Shown one piece after another: positions 43,521 through 53,150 of a stretch of 64,000 nt of DNA. Positions within the stretch are counted from its first letter, which is position 1, and every line of letters starts with the position of its first letter. A model generated the notes under the pieces. It had not been told where the DNA came from. It saw nothing but the letters and a program-made list of their open reading frames with translations, and made no database searches. This DNA comes from Gemmatimonadetes bacterium SCN 70-22. Lineage in GTDB: Bacteria; Gemmatimonadota; Gemmatimonadetes; Gemmatimonadales; Gemmatimonadaceae. Position numbers and translations under genes: made by a program. The stretch covers positions 38,159 to 102,158 of the forward strand of contig MEDZ01000007.1 in the NCBI GenBank assembly GCA_001724275.1, read 5' to 3'.

Positions 43521-44291
43521 ATGCGCCTTTCCACGCTCCCGTCCACGCGTCGTACCTACTGGCACGACAGTCGAGCCCCCCGCTACTCGCTCACCTTCGC
43601 TCTCCCGCTCCTCGTCCTGTACGAGTTGCTGGCGGCCGCGCTGTCGCACGAGGGGAGCGGCGTGCGCAACGGCGCCGACGTCCTCCTCAAGTCCGCCTTC
43701 GAGCGCGTGCTGGGTGCCCAGGGGCAGCTCGTCTTCGGCGTCCTCCTCCTCGGCACGATGCTCACGCTCATCGTGCGCGACCGACGACGGGTGCGCGACG
43801 GGCTGAACGCCGGAACCTTCGTCCTGATGCTGGCCGAGTCGACGCTCCTCGCCGCCGTGTTCGGCACGGTCGTCGGGCTCATCACCGCGCAGGTGGTGGG
43901 GACGCTGGGCGGTGGAGGGATGGGGCTCAGCGCGGGGACGTCGCTCGGCGGGGCCGGCTGGCCCACCGCGCTCATGATATCGTTAGGCGCCGGGCTGTAC
44001 GAGGAGCTCCTGTTCCGGGTCATCCTCGTCTCGGTCCTCCTCTGGGGAGCGAAGCGCATCTTCGGGTGGGGGCCGGTGGCGTCGGCGCTCTTCGCCACCA
44101 TCGCCGGCGCGCTCGTCTTCTCCGCCTTCCACTATGTCGGGCCCTACGGCGACCAGCTGCAGCTCGCGTCCTTCGTCTTCCGCGCCCTGGCCGGCGTGGC
44201 GTTCAGTGCCCTGTACATCGTGCGGGGCTTCGGCATCACGGCGTGGACCCATGCCCTGTACGACGTGATGCTCCTGGTGGCGCGGGGCTAG
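43521..44291 (+). CDS. CPBP-family intramembrane metalloprotease
   Basis: The 256-residue membrane protein has about six or seven helices and the three CPBP (Abi/CAAX) motifs in order: EExxxR (YEELLFRVI), FxxxH (FSAFHYVG) and HxxxD (HALYD). CPBP proteases of this type cleave substrates within the membrane; targets of bacterial members are mostly unknown. It stands alone between the susCD hairpins and the PLP enzyme gene. Confidence 0.87.
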   Translation: MRLSTLPSTRRTYWHDSRAPRYSLTFALPLLVLYELLAAALSHEGSGVRNGADVLLKSAFERVLGAQGQLVFGVLLLGTMLTLIVRDRRRVRDGLNAGTFVLMLAESTLLAAVFGTVVGLITAQVVGTLGGGGMGLSAGTSLGGAGWPTALMISLGAGLYEELLFRVILVSVLLWGAKRIFGWGPVASALFATIAGALVFSAFHYVGPYGDQLQLASFVFRALAGVAFSALYIVRGFGITAWTHALYDVMLLVARG

Positions 44292-44430
44292 GCGTCAACG
44301 GCGGCGGCGCCGCGCGGCCGGCATGGCGTGTGGGCACGCCCCGGGCGGATTGCGTCGGGCGTGGCGGAGGGCGAGGTTCCGGTGGGTCCGCCGCAACGCG
44401 GCGGTGCGCTCCCCCTCGTCGAGAGTCGCC

Positions 44431-45549
44431 ATGCACCTGGACACCATCGCCGTCCACGCCGGCCGCGCGCCCGATCCCGTCACCGGCGCCGTCGCCGAGC
44501 CGTTGCACCTGACGACAACCTTCCAGCGCCCCCCCGACGGCTCGTCCACGCACGGCTACGTCTATTCGCGCGAGAAGGCCCCGAACCGGACCGCGCTCGA
44601 GGCCGCCATCAGCGCCCTGGACGGGGGAGCGGATGCCGCCGCCTTCGCCTCGGGGCAGGCCGCCGTCGCCGCCGTCTTCCAGTCCCTGGCCCCCGGCGAC
44701 CATGTCATCTGCCCGGGGGCGGTCTACCACGGCACCCGCAAGCTCCTCGGGGAAGTCTTCGCGCGATGGGGGCTGGAGTACACCGTCGTCGACGCGACCA
44801 ACCTCGATGCCGTGCGCGCCGCCCTGCGCCCGCGCACCGCGCTCGTCTGGATCGAGACCCCGTCCAACCCGACGCTCGCCGTCACCGACATCGCCGGCGT
44901 CGCCAGCATCGCCCGGGCGGCGGGAGCGCGCCTGGTCGTGGACAACACCTGGGCCACCGCGGTGGGGCAGCGGGCCATCCCCCTGGGGGCCGACCTCGTG
45001 ATGTACTCCACCACCAAGTACTACGGCGGCCACTCCGACTCGCTCAGCGGCGCGCTCGTGACCGCCCAGCGCGACGACTTCTGGGAGCGCATCCGGCAGG
45101 TGCAATCCTCGGTGGGCGCCGTCCTTGCCCCGTTCGACTGCTGGCTGGTCCATCGGGGCATCGCCTCGCTCCCGTGCCGCTTCCGCCAGCACAGCGAGAG
45201 CGCCACCGCCATCGCCGAGTTCCTCGCCGCGCATCCGCGCGTCGAGGTCACGCACTTCCCGGGGCTGCCCTCGCACCCCGGTCATGCCATCGCCGCCCGC
45301 CAGATGACGCTCTATGGTGGCATGGTCTCCATGCAGGTCGTCGGCGGGGCCGCGGAGGCGCTCGCCGCGGCCGCGCGCCTCCGCCTCTTCACCTACGCCA
45401 CGTCGTTAGGCGGCGTGGAGAGCCTCGTCGAGCACCGCAAGTCCATCGAGGGGCCGGACTCTCCCACCCCCGACAACCTCCTCCGCCTCAGCGTCGGACT
45501 CGAGGACCCGGCCGACCTCATCGAGGACCTGCGCCAGGCTCTCCAGTAG
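44431..45549 (+). CDS. Cys/Met-metabolism PLP-dependent enzyme
   Basis: The 372-residue enzyme belongs to the trans-sulfuration family (cystathionine gamma-synthase, gamma-lyase or homocysteine-forming enzymes). It shows LTTTFQ and GYVYSREKAPNRTALE near the N-terminus, WIETPSNPTL, DNTWAT (the Asp contacting the PLP ring nitrogen) and the Schiff-base Lys in YSTTKYYGGHSD. The C-terminal SLGGVESLVEHR is also diagnostic. Which reaction it catalyses cannot be decided from the motifs. The start ATG 44431 follows sequence that is out of family, so upstream in-frame starts were rejected. Confidence 0.88.
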   Translation: MHLDTIAVHAGRAPDPVTGAVAEPLHLTTTFQRPPDGSSTHGYVYSREKAPNRTALEAAISALDGGADAAAFASGQAAVAAVFQSLAPGDHVICPGAVYHGTRKLLGEVFARWGLEYTVVDATNLDAVRAALRPRTALVWIETPSNPTLAVTDIAGVASIARAAGARLVVDNTWATAVGQRAIPLGADLVMYSTTKYYGGHSDSLSGALVTAQRDDFWERIRQVQSSVGAVLAPFDCWLVHRGIASLPCRFRQHSESATAIAEFLAAHPRVEVTHFPGLPSHPGHAIAARQMTLYGGMVSMQVVGGAAEALAAAARLRLFTYATSLGGVESLVEHRKSIEGPDSPTPDNLLRLSVGLEDPADLIEDLRQALQ

Positions 45550-45587
45550 CGATCGCCCGCGACCCGTCCCTCGTCTCCCGCTCTCGC

Positions 45588-46325
45588 ATGTCCACTGACG
45601 GCAAGTCCCAGTTCGTCTATGGCCTCGGCGCCATCGGTCTCGGCATCTTCCTCGGCCTCGTCTTCGTCTCCGGCGCCCTCAGGGACATCCGCCGAGGCAA
45701 CGAGGAGGTCACGGTCACCGGTTCCGCCAAGCGCGCCATTCGCTCCGACTTCATCGTCTGGCGCGTCAGCGTCAGCGTGCAGTCGCCCTCGCTCACGTCG
45801 GCGTCGGAGCAGCTGACGCGCGGCACCGCGCGCCTCCAGGAGTTCCTGCGGCGAGAGGGGGTCCCCGATTCGCTGGTCACCGTCAAGCCCGCCGAGGCGT
45901 TCGGGATTCCCGAGACGCTCGCCAACGGCCGCGAGACGGGACGCATCATCGCCACCCGCCTATCGCAATCGTTCGAGGTGCGCTCGCACGAGGTCGACGC
46001 GATCACGCGCGTGTCACAGCGCGCCACCGCCCTGATCGCCGAGGGCATCCCGCTGCAGCCGTCGGCACCGGAATACCTCTACACCAAGCTCTCCGAGATC
46101 CGCACCCTCCTGCTCGAGGAAGCCACCCGGGATGCGCGGCAGCGCGCCGAGGCCATCGCCAAGAGCACCGGGGCCGAGGTCGGCGCCGTGCGCGACGCGC
46201 GCATGGGAGTCTTCCAGATCACCCCCCGCTACTCCACCGAGGTCAGTGACTACGGCATCAGCGACGTGAGCGCGGTCGAGAAGGACGTGACGGCGGTGGT
46301 CCGGGCGACCTTCCAGCTCAGGTAA
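45588..46325 (+). CDS. SIMPL-domain (DUF541) periplasmic protein
   Basis: The 245-residue protein has one N-terminal helix (about 11-30) and a SIMPL domain: EEVTVTGSAKRAIRSDFIVWRVSV, then LLEEATRDARQRAEAIAKSTGAEVGAV and a C-terminal VSAVEKDVTAVVRATFQL. SIMPL proteins are oligomeric envelope proteins, some linked to oxidative stress or kinase signalling. It starts 38 bp after the PLP enzyme gene. The function here is unknown. Confidence 0.85.
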   Translation: MSTDGKSQFVYGLGAIGLGIFLGLVFVSGALRDIRRGNEEVTVTGSAKRAIRSDFIVWRVSVSVQSPSLTSASEQLTRGTARLQEFLRREGVPDSLVTVKPAEAFGIPETLANGRETGRIIATRLSQSFEVRSHEVDAITRVSQRATALIAEGIPLQPSAPEYLYTKLSEIRTLLLEEATRDARQRAEAIAKSTGAEVGAVRDARMGVFQITPRYSTEVSDYGISDVSAVEKDVTAVVRATFQLR

Positions 46326-46376
46326 CCCGCGCGCTCCGTGACACGCGCGCCAACCGCGACGACTCCGACCCAACGC

Positions 46377-47597
46377 ATGACGCGTCAATTCCTCTCCTTG
46401 GCGTGGTCGGCGCTTGCCTGGCTGCCACCCCTGGCGCTCGCCAACGCCTCCGCCGGCGCCTCCGCCATCGCGCAGCCCCCCACGTCCGCGGGCGCACGCG
46501 CCGCCCAGCCGCCCACGAACGACTACCTCGTCTACACCGTCGCCGAGTCGGCCGACCAGTTGGCGCTCGTCCGCTTCGGTCCCGGCGGGATCCGGGTCGA
46601 GCGCGAGCACAAGGTCGGGATGATGCCCACCGAGATCAACGGCCCGCACGGGGTGGCGGCGTCTCCCGACGGAAAGTCCTACTACGTGAGCATCGGTCAC
46701 GGGACCCCGTATGGGACGTTCTGGAAGTACCGCGCCACCGATGGCGAGGTGCTGGGGCGCACGACCCTCGGCCTCTTTCCGGCCACCATTCAGCTGACCC
46801 CCGACGGCGCACTCGCCTTCGTCGCCAATTTCAACCTGCATGGCGACATGGTCCCATCCTCCATCTCCGTGGTCTCGACCGACGAGATGGTCGAGATCGC
46901 GCGCATCACGACCTGCACCATGCCGCACGGCTCACGGGTCAATCCGGCCGGGACGCACCAGTACTCGGCGTGCATGATGGACGACATGCTGGTGGAGATC
47001 GACACCCGCACACTGGACGTCTCGCGGCACTTCGTCGTCTCGAAGGGAAAGGAGCAGGGGATGAGCGGGGCGCCGTCGACGATGGGCGGCGGGGCGCACG
47101 CGGGACACGAGACGTCGTCGCCTGGTGCGGGGATGGCCGCCGGGCACAACGTCCAGTGCTCCCCCACCTGGGCGCAGCCGAGCGTCGACGGACGGCGGAT
47201 CTACGTCGCCTGCAACAAGTCCAACGAGATCGTCGAGGTCGACGCCGAGAGCTGGACGATGACCCGTCGCTTCCCGGCCGGCGACGGCGTCTACAATCTC
47301 GCGGTCTCTCCCGATGGGAAGTACGTGATCGGCACCAACAAGCGCGGCAAGTCCGTTTCGGTCTTCGAGGCGGGGTCCGGGCGGGAAGTGGCGCGCATCC
47401 CCACGTACAAGGGGGTCGTGCACGGCGTCGTCGTTTCCCCCGACAGCCGCTACGCCTTCGTGACCGAGGAGGGGAGAGGGTCGGAGCCGGGCATCGTGGA
47501 GGTGTTCGATCTCGGGAGCTTCACCAGCGTGGCTCGTGCCGAGTTGGAGCAGCAGGCGGCCGGGATCGACTTCTTCCGCATGGAGCCGGCCAGGTAG
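46377..47597 (+). CDS. YncE-like secreted beta-propeller
   Basis: The 406-residue protein has a signal peptide (about 1-33) and repeated propeller blades containing SPDGK and SPDSR turns (GVAASPDGKSYYVS, QLTPDGALAFVAN, LAVSPDGKYVIGTNKRG, VVVSPDSRYAFVTEE). This matches YVTN/YncE seven-bladed propellers. An insert near 235-260 is rich in Gly, His and Met (MGGGAHAGHETSS...GMAAGH), which might bind copper. GTG 46338 is an alternative start. The role is unknown; related propellers bind DNA, metals or surfaces. Confidence 0.8.
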   Translation: MTRQFLSLAWSALAWLPPLALANASAGASAIAQPPTSAGARAAQPPTNDYLVYTVAESADQLALVRFGPGGIRVEREHKVGMMPTEINGPHGVAASPDGKSYYVSIGHGTPYGTFWKYRATDGEVLGRTTLGLFPATIQLTPDGALAFVANFNLHGDMVPSSISVVSTDEMVEIARITTCTMPHGSRVNPAGTHQYSACMMDDMLVEIDTRTLDVSRHFVVSKGKEQGMSGAPSTMGGGAHAGHETSSPGAGMAAGHNVQCSPTWAQPSVDGRRIYVACNKSNEIVEVDAESWTMTRRFPAGDGVYNLAVSPDGKYVIGTNKRGKSVSVFEAGSGREVARIPTYKGVVHGVVVSPDSRYAFVTEEGRGSEPGIVEVFDLGSFTSVARAELEQQAAGIDFFRMEPAR

Positions 47598-47780
47598 TTT
47601 TCGGGGGGGGGCGAAGCCGGGACCCGTCGGCGGGAACGGCGCAGGGCGACAGGTGTAGCCTTCGGGGGTTCTTCCTCACCGGCGTGCCCGTGGGGGCGTC
47701 GGTGCCTCGTCGGTGTCGGTGGATGTGATGAGCGTCCCGCGTGTGCCGGGCGCTTCGCGTACGAAGCACGGGAGTCGTCT

Positions 47781-49781
47781 GTGAGAAAGTGGACCTGGAT
47801 TGCGGCCATCGCACTCGCCGCCTGCTCCGGCGGTGACAAGCCCCCGACGGGAGTGGTGATCGGGCCCGTCAGCTCGGTGAACATTGCCGTCGTCACGTCG
47901 ACGATGGTCGTCGGGGCGACACAGCAGCTGTCCGCCAAGCTCTATGACAGGAACGGGAATCTCGTCACCACCTCAGCGGTGACGTGGAGCGTTTCCCCCC
48001 CCGCCGTGGCGACCATCTCGCAGGGCGGGCTCCTGACCGCCGTGGCCGCCGGGACGGCTCGGGTCACCGCGACGTCGGGGAGCGCCAGCGCGTTCGTGGA
48101 CGTGCTCATCCATCCGGATCCGTGCGCGACCCCGATCACCCTGGGGGTCGGGGAGGTGCGCAACTTCACCGGCGGCAGCTCGGTCTCGTGCATCACCCTC
48201 GCGGCGACCGCCGGGGCGAGCGACTACCTCGTCATCGGCTCCAACACCCGCCCCGCGCAGGACGACGTGCTGCAATACAGCGTTAGCCTGCAATCGGTGG
48301 CGCCGTCCGTTGCGTCCATCCCGTCGCTCGCCTCCCCGGCGGTGCAGGCGGCGCTGGACCCGCGCCTGATCCTCGAGGCGCAGGAGACGCAGCGCACCGA
48401 GGCGCTGCACGAGCGGCTGCGCGGCTACGAGCAGGCCCGCATTTCCCCCGTCCTCCCGACGGTGGCGCGCGACCGCACCACCGCGGCCTTCGCCAAGCTG
48501 GCGTCGCCCTCGGTATCGATGGCGGTGGCGGCCGTCGGCGACACCGTGACCATCCGGGTGCCGAACCTCAATACCGGCAAGGACATCTGCAAGGACTACA
48601 TCCCGGTGAAGGCGGTGGTGCGCACCGTGTCGGCGCGCTCGACCGTCCTCGAGGACATCTCGACGCCGAGCGGCGGCTTCACCACCAGCGACTACGGCGC
48701 CATTGCGCAGGAGTTCGACAACCTGATCTTCCCGGCCGACACCGCGTGGTTCGGGGCGCCCACGGACATCAACACCGACGGCCGCATCACCATGATCTTC
48801 ACCCCCGAGGTCAACAAGCTGACCCCGGCGGGATCCACCGGCTTCACGGCCGGCTTCTTCTTCGGCTCCGACCTCATCAAGAAGTCGGAATACCCGACCA
48901 CCAACGACTGCCGCAACCAGACCAACGAGCAGGAGATCTTCTACCTCCTGACACCCGATCCGACGGGGGCCTTCAACAATGTCCGGACGACGGCGACGGT
49001 GCGGCAGGGCACGCGCGGGGTGATCGCCCACGAGTTCCAGCACATGATCAACCAGGGGGTGCGGCAGTACAACCCGGCGGTGCAGGCGCTCGAGACGTTC
49101 TGGCTCAACGAGGCAATGTCGCACCTGGCGGAGGAAGTCGTCGGTCGCGCCCTCCTCGGCGTGGGTGACTTCCAGAGCCTCACGTATGCCCAGGTCAACC
49201 CGTCGCCTGCGGCGGCCAACGACTACAACGCCTTCTTCCGGCAGAACCTGTCGCGCTTCCAGCGGTGGATGGCGCGCCCTGACACCTCGGCCCCGGTCAG
49301 CGCCAAGAACCGCGACCAGCTGGCGCCGCGCGGAGCCAGCTGGGCGCTGCTGCGGTACGCGATCGACCAGTACGGCAACGGGGCGGCGCGAGCCTTCACG
49401 CGGGCCCTCGCCGCCGGACCGCAGACCGACGTCGCCAACCTGCTGGCGCGCACCCCCGGTGCGACGTTCGACCAGATCATCACCGGGTGGCTGGTGGCCA
49501 ACTACGCCGACGGCCTCCTCATCAACGGCCTCCCCCCGCGCTACAGCTACCTGAGCTGGAACATCCGCGACGTGATGTCGGGGGTGAACGCGGGCGCCTT
49601 CCCGCTCCTCGTCACGCCGCTTCCCGGCACCTTCACCACGCAGGTGTTGTCCAGCTCCGGTAACTACTTCCGCCTGGCGCGAAGCGGGGCGTCACCGCAG
49701 GTGCAACTCAAGCTCCTCGCCCCCGGCGGCGCCACACTCACCAGCGATTACTCCACCGTCACGATCCTCAGGGCCCAGTAG
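47781..49781 (+). CDS. Lipoprotein metalloprotease with Big2-like domain
   Basis: The 666-residue protein has a lipobox (LAAC, about residue 15), a bacterial Ig-like (Big2) domain (about 30-110: VVGATQQLSAKLYDRNGNLV...GTARVTATSG) and a C-terminal protease domain with the zinc motif HEFQHMI and downstream NEAMSHLAEE. The overall layout resembles M30 (hyicolysin-like) or related peptidases. It is presumably anchored at the outer membrane and digests extracellular protein. It starts with GTG. The SusC/SusD pair lies about 4.4 kb upstream, but a shared role is only a guess. Confidence 0.82.
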   Translation: MRKWTWIAAIALAACSGGDKPPTGVVIGPVSSVNIAVVTSTMVVGATQQLSAKLYDRNGNLVTTSAVTWSVSPPAVATISQGGLLTAVAAGTARVTATSGSASAFVDVLIHPDPCATPITLGVGEVRNFTGGSSVSCITLAATAGASDYLVIGSNTRPAQDDVLQYSVSLQSVAPSVASIPSLASPAVQAALDPRLILEAQETQRTEALHERLRGYEQARISPVLPTVARDRTTAAFAKLASPSVSMAVAAVGDTVTIRVPNLNTGKDICKDYIPVKAVVRTVSARSTVLEDISTPSGGFTTSDYGAIAQEFDNLIFPADTAWFGAPTDINTDGRITMIFTPEVNKLTPAGSTGFTAGFFFGSDLIKKSEYPTTNDCRNQTNEQEIFYLLTPDPTGAFNNVRTTATVRQGTRGVIAHEFQHMINQGVRQYNPAVQALETFWLNEAMSHLAEEVVGRALLGVGDFQSLTYAQVNPSPAAANDYNAFFRQNLSRFQRWMARPDTSAPVSAKNRDQLAPRGASWALLRYAIDQYGNGAARAFTRALAAGPQTDVANLLARTPGATFDQIITGWLVANYADGLLINGLPPRYSYLSWNIRDVMSGVNAGAFPLLVTPLPGTFTTQVLSSSGNYFRLARSGASPQVQLKLLAPGGATLTSDYSTVTILRAQ

Positions 49782-49824
49782 CCGAGGCCCCGCTCGTCTT
49801 CTCGTCCTCTCGTCTTCCCGACTT

Positions 49825-52473
49825 CTAGTTTTCCCTGAGCGCCGTCATCGCCGTCTCTCTGAAGACGTCGCGCCCGCTCAGCAGGCCGATGGCCACGGCC
49901 ATCGCCATCATCGCCACCGCGATGCCTAACGCCTGACCGGTGGCCGAGGTGAAGGGGCGCTCGAAGACGAAGCGCATGATGGCCCAGGCCCCGCCGAACG
50001 ACAGGACGAGCCCGCTCAGGCTCCCCAGGACCCCGAGGGCCGTGTACTCCGAGACGAGGATGCGCCCGATCTGCCCCCGGGTGGCGCCCAGCGTCTTGAG
50101 GAGTACCCCCTCGCGCACGCGTTCGCGGCGGGTCGCGGCCACGGCGGAGAAGAGGACCGGGATCCCCATGGCCAACGAAAAGATCGCGAGGAAGCGAATG
50201 GCCAGCGTCGCCCGGTTCGAGATCTCCGCCACCGTCTTGCGCACGAGCGAGAGATCGATGCTGGCGACGTTGGGATAGCGGCGCACGACGGCACTCTGCA
50301 CCCGGGCGGCCAGGCGCTGGTCGGGCGAGGCCCCGAGGAGGACGAAGGTCTTCGGCGCCCGCTCGAGCGTGCGGGACGGGAAGACGGCATAGAAGTTCGG
50401 CTCGAAGCGCGCCCAGTTGACCGTACGCAGGCTCGTGACGCGCGTGGGGATGCGCACCCCCTGCACGTCCCACGTGATCACGTCACCCAACGAGATCCCC
50501 AACTCCTCGGCGATGTCCGATTCGAGCGAGACCTCGTCGCCCGGGGCACCCGGGGCGCCGGGCGTCTTGCCGAACCACTTTCCCCCGGCCAGGATCTCGC
50601 CCGTGAACAGCGTGTCGCGAAAGGTCGATCGGTATTCGCGCCGGAGCGCCCACCCCGACGGGCGACGCTCGCGGGCGCGGTCGTCGCGCTGTCGCCCGGG
50701 CCGCTGCGGGGGCTGGCCGCTCGCGGAGAGCGTGTCGTCCGCGCGCGGTGGCGGGGCCAGCTCGGCCACCGACTTCCCGTTCACCTCGGCAATGCGCATG
50801 GTGACGATCGGGGTCCGCTGGATGACCGGGATCCCGGCGGCGCGCACGATGGAGTCCACCCCCGCCCCCTGGTCGTCCTGCACGTCGAAGAAGATCAGGT
50901 TGCCGCGCGAGGCGTCCTCGGTGATGCGCAGCTGCGCGATGAGGTTGCCCTGGACCAGGTACAGCGTGGTGACGAGGAAGGCGCCGAAGCCTAACGATAG
51001 GACGACCGAGCGCGTCTGGTTGGCGGGGCGGTACAGGTTGGCGATCCCCTGGCGCATCACGTAGGGCCAGCGCGCGCTCACCGCCGAGCGCGCGAGGCGT
51101 GACAGCAGCATGGCGCTCAGCAGGAGGACGACCAGCACCCCGGCGATCCCGGCGCTGAAGCCGAGCACGTCGCGCGGCGAGTTGGCGCGCGTCGCCGCGA
51201 TCCCCACGACCGTGGCGGCGATGAAGGCGTTCACCAGCCACAGCACCCAGTCGACCCCCGCCGGGCGCGGGGGGTTCACGTTGCGCCGTATCGCCTGCAG
51301 GGGGGAGATCCGTCGCAACGCCACCAGGGGGCGGAGGGCGAAGGCCAGGGCGATCCAGACGCCCAGCGCGATGCCGGTGGCGATGGCGACCGGCTCGAGT
51401 TGCACCTGCACGTCGAGGGGGAGGACGTCGTCGAGGAGCCCGGGGAGGAGGAACTGGATCCCCACCCCGAGGGCGGCGCCGGCCGCCGCCCCCACGAGCC
51501 CCATCAGCGCGGCCTGCGTGGCGTAGATGAGGAGGACCTGCCGGCTGGTGGCCCCCACGCATCGCAGGACGGCGACGATGTCGATCTTGCGCGCGACCCA
51601 GGCGTTCACCCCGCTCGCGACCCCGACGCCGCCCAGCAGGAGGGCGACGATCCCGACGATGCCGAGGAAGTTCGCGAGCTGGTCGATCGACTCGGTGAGC
51701 GACAGCTCGCTTTGCGAGACGGTGCGGGCGCGCACGCGGGCCGCGTCGAGGCGCGGCCGGATCGCGCCGAGCCACCCGGCGGGGTCGCTCCCGCGCGGCA
51801 GCCGGGCGAAGGCCTCGTACTCGGCGCGGCTCCCGAAGGTGAGGAGGCGCGTGTCGGCGAGATACCTGTCGGCGATGTAGAGGCGTGGCCCGATCGCGGC
51901 CGCCATTCCGGGGTCGCCCGGGACGCTCACGAGGGTCCCGGCGATCTCGAAGGCCGCGTATCCCAGCTGCAACGTGTCGCCCACCGCGAGGTCGAGGGCG
52001 ATCAGGATCGAGGGGTCGACCAGCGCCACCTTGCGCTCCTGCAGCCATGCCCAGCGCCCGGCGGGCTCGGTGGTGACCTCGCCGTAGAGCGGGTACGCGT
52101 CGGAGACGCCGCGCACCTGCGCCAGCCGCGTCGCCCCCGCCGGGGCGGTCGCCATGCTGGCGAAGGTCGTCTGGCGGGCGAACGTCACCCCGGTCGCGGC
52201 CAGCGAATCGAACAGGGCGTTCACCTCCCGGCTCCATCCCTGGCGCGCGGAGAAGGAGACGTCGCCCCCCACCAGCGCGCGCGACTGCGCGCGCACCGAG
52301 CGGTTGATGTTGGCGGCGAACGAGTCGATGGCGACGAGCGCCGCCACGCCTAACGAGATGGACGACATGTACAGCAGGAGCCGCCGGCGCGTGGAGCGCG
52401 ACTCGCGCCACGCCAGCGACAGGAGCGACCACCGCCCGTCGCCCCCCTGTCCCGGACCGGTGGGGGACGTCAT
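49825..52473 (-). CDS. ybbP: YbbP-like ABC permease
   Basis: The 882-residue FtsX-family permease has an N-terminal helix (about 29-45), a large periplasmic domain, three helices near 290-400, further helices between 425 and 560, a second periplasmic domain and three C-terminal helices (SLAMGIPVLFSAVAATRRERVREGVLLKTLGAT). The layout, with two FtsX repeats, is that of YbbP. Its start overlaps the ybbA stop (ATGA). The frame runs on upstream through the other gene without a stop, but the extra part is a shadow. YbbAP complexes use ATP to move or extract hydrophobic substrates at the inner membrane. Confidence 0.87.
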   Translation of the reverse strand: MTSPTGPGQGGDGRWSLLSLAWRESRSTRRRLLLYMSSISLGVAALVAIDSFAANINRSVRAQSRALVGGDVSFSARQGWSREVNALFDSLAATGVTFARQTTFASMATAPAGATRLAQVRGVSDAYPLYGEVTTEPAGRWAWLQERKVALVDPSILIALDLAVGDTLQLGYAAFEIAGTLVSVPGDPGMAAAIGPRLYIADRYLADTRLLTFGSRAEYEAFARLPRGSDPAGWLGAIRPRLDAARVRARTVSQSELSLTESIDQLANFLGIVGIVALLLGGVGVASGVNAWVARKIDIVAVLRCVGATSRQVLLIYATQAALMGLVGAAAGAALGVGIQFLLPGLLDDVLPLDVQVQLEPVAIATGIALGVWIALAFALRPLVALRRISPLQAIRRNVNPPRPAGVDWVLWLVNAFIAATVVGIAATRANSPRDVLGFSAGIAGVLVVLLLSAMLLSRLARSAVSARWPYVMRQGIANLYRPANQTRSVVLSLGFGAFLVTTLYLVQGNLIAQLRITEDASRGNLIFFDVQDDQGAGVDSIVRAAGIPVIQRTPIVTMRIAEVNGKSVAELAPPPRADDTLSASGQPPQRPGRQRDDRARERRPSGWALRREYRSTFRDTLFTGEILAGGKWFGKTPGAPGAPGDEVSLESDIAEELGISLGDVITWDVQGVRIPTRVTSLRTVNWARFEPNFYAVFPSRTLERAPKTFVLLGASPDQRLAARVQSAVVRRYPNVASIDLSLVRKTVAEISNRATLAIRFLAIFSLAMGIPVLFSAVAATRRERVREGVLLKTLGATRGQIGRILVSEYTALGVLGSLSGLVLSFGGAWAIMRFVFERPFTSATGQALGIAVAMMAMAVAIGLLSGRDVFRETAMTALREN

Positions 52474-53150
52474 GCGCCCCCCGTCGGACGGTCCTCGACG
52501 ACGACGCCGTCGGCGAGGCGGATGATGCGCTGCGTCCGCTCCGCGAGCCCCAGGTCGTGCGTCACCAGGACGATCGTCGAACCCGACTCCCGGTTGAGCT
52601 CCTCGAGGAGGGCGACGATTCGCGCCCCGGTGTGGCCGTCGAGGTTCCCGGTCGGTTCGTCGGCGAACAGGATGCGCGGCTGGTTCACGAAGGCGCGGGC
52701 GATGGCGACACGCTGCTGCTCGCCTCCGGACAGCTGCGAGGGAAAGTGGTCCAGGCGGTCGCCGAGTCCCACCCGCTCGAGGAGGGCGCGCGCGCGGGCG
52801 GCGGCGCCCCCCTCCCCGCGCAGCTCGAGCGGAACCTGCACGTTCTCGATCGCGGTCAGCGTCGGGATCAATTGAAACGACTGGAAGACGAATCCAACTT
52901 TCGCCCCGCGCAGCTGGGCGCGTTGGTCCTCGCTCATCGCGGTGAGGTCGGCGTCGTCCAGGAGCACGGTACCACTGGTCGGGGTATCCAGCCCCGCCAG
53001 GAGTCCGAGCAGCGTCGTCTTCCCGCTTCCCGATGGACCGACGATCGCCACCAGCGCTCCCTGTGGCACCCGGAACGAGACGTCGCGCAACACCGTAAGT
53101 CGATGGGTGCCGCTGTCGAATTCCTTCGTGAGACCCCGAGCCTCGAGCAT
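52470..53150 (-). CDS. ybbA: YbbA/LolD-like ABC ATPase
   Basis: The 226-residue ATPase has all catalytic motifs: Walker A GPSGSGKTT, Q-loop FVFQSFQ, signature QLSGGEQQRVAIARA, Walker B ILFADEPTGNLD and the H-loop VTHD. It belongs to the MacB/LolD group and pairs with the overlapping ybbP. Its ATG (complement of 53148-53150) overlaps the ATG of the divergent esterase gene by two bases. The same YbbA-YbbP and TesA neighbourhood is known in Escherichia coli. Confidence 0.9.
   Translation of the reverse strand: MLEARGLTKEFDSGTHRLTVLRDVSFRVPQGALVAIVGPSGSGKTTLLGLLAGLDTPTSGTVLLDDADLTAMSEDQRAQLRGAKVGFVFQSFQLIPTLTAIENVQVPLELRGEGGAAARARALLERVGLGDRLDHFPSQLSGGEQQRVAIARAFVNQPRILFADEPTGNLDGHTGARIVALLEELNRESGSTIVLVTHDLGLAERTQRIIRLADGVVVEDRPTGGA

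Noticed and set aside
45550..45587. PLP enzyme and SIMPL protein as one fused product
   Set aside because: They are in different frames, with a stop at 45547-45549 and a separate ATG at 45588 followed by a membrane anchor.
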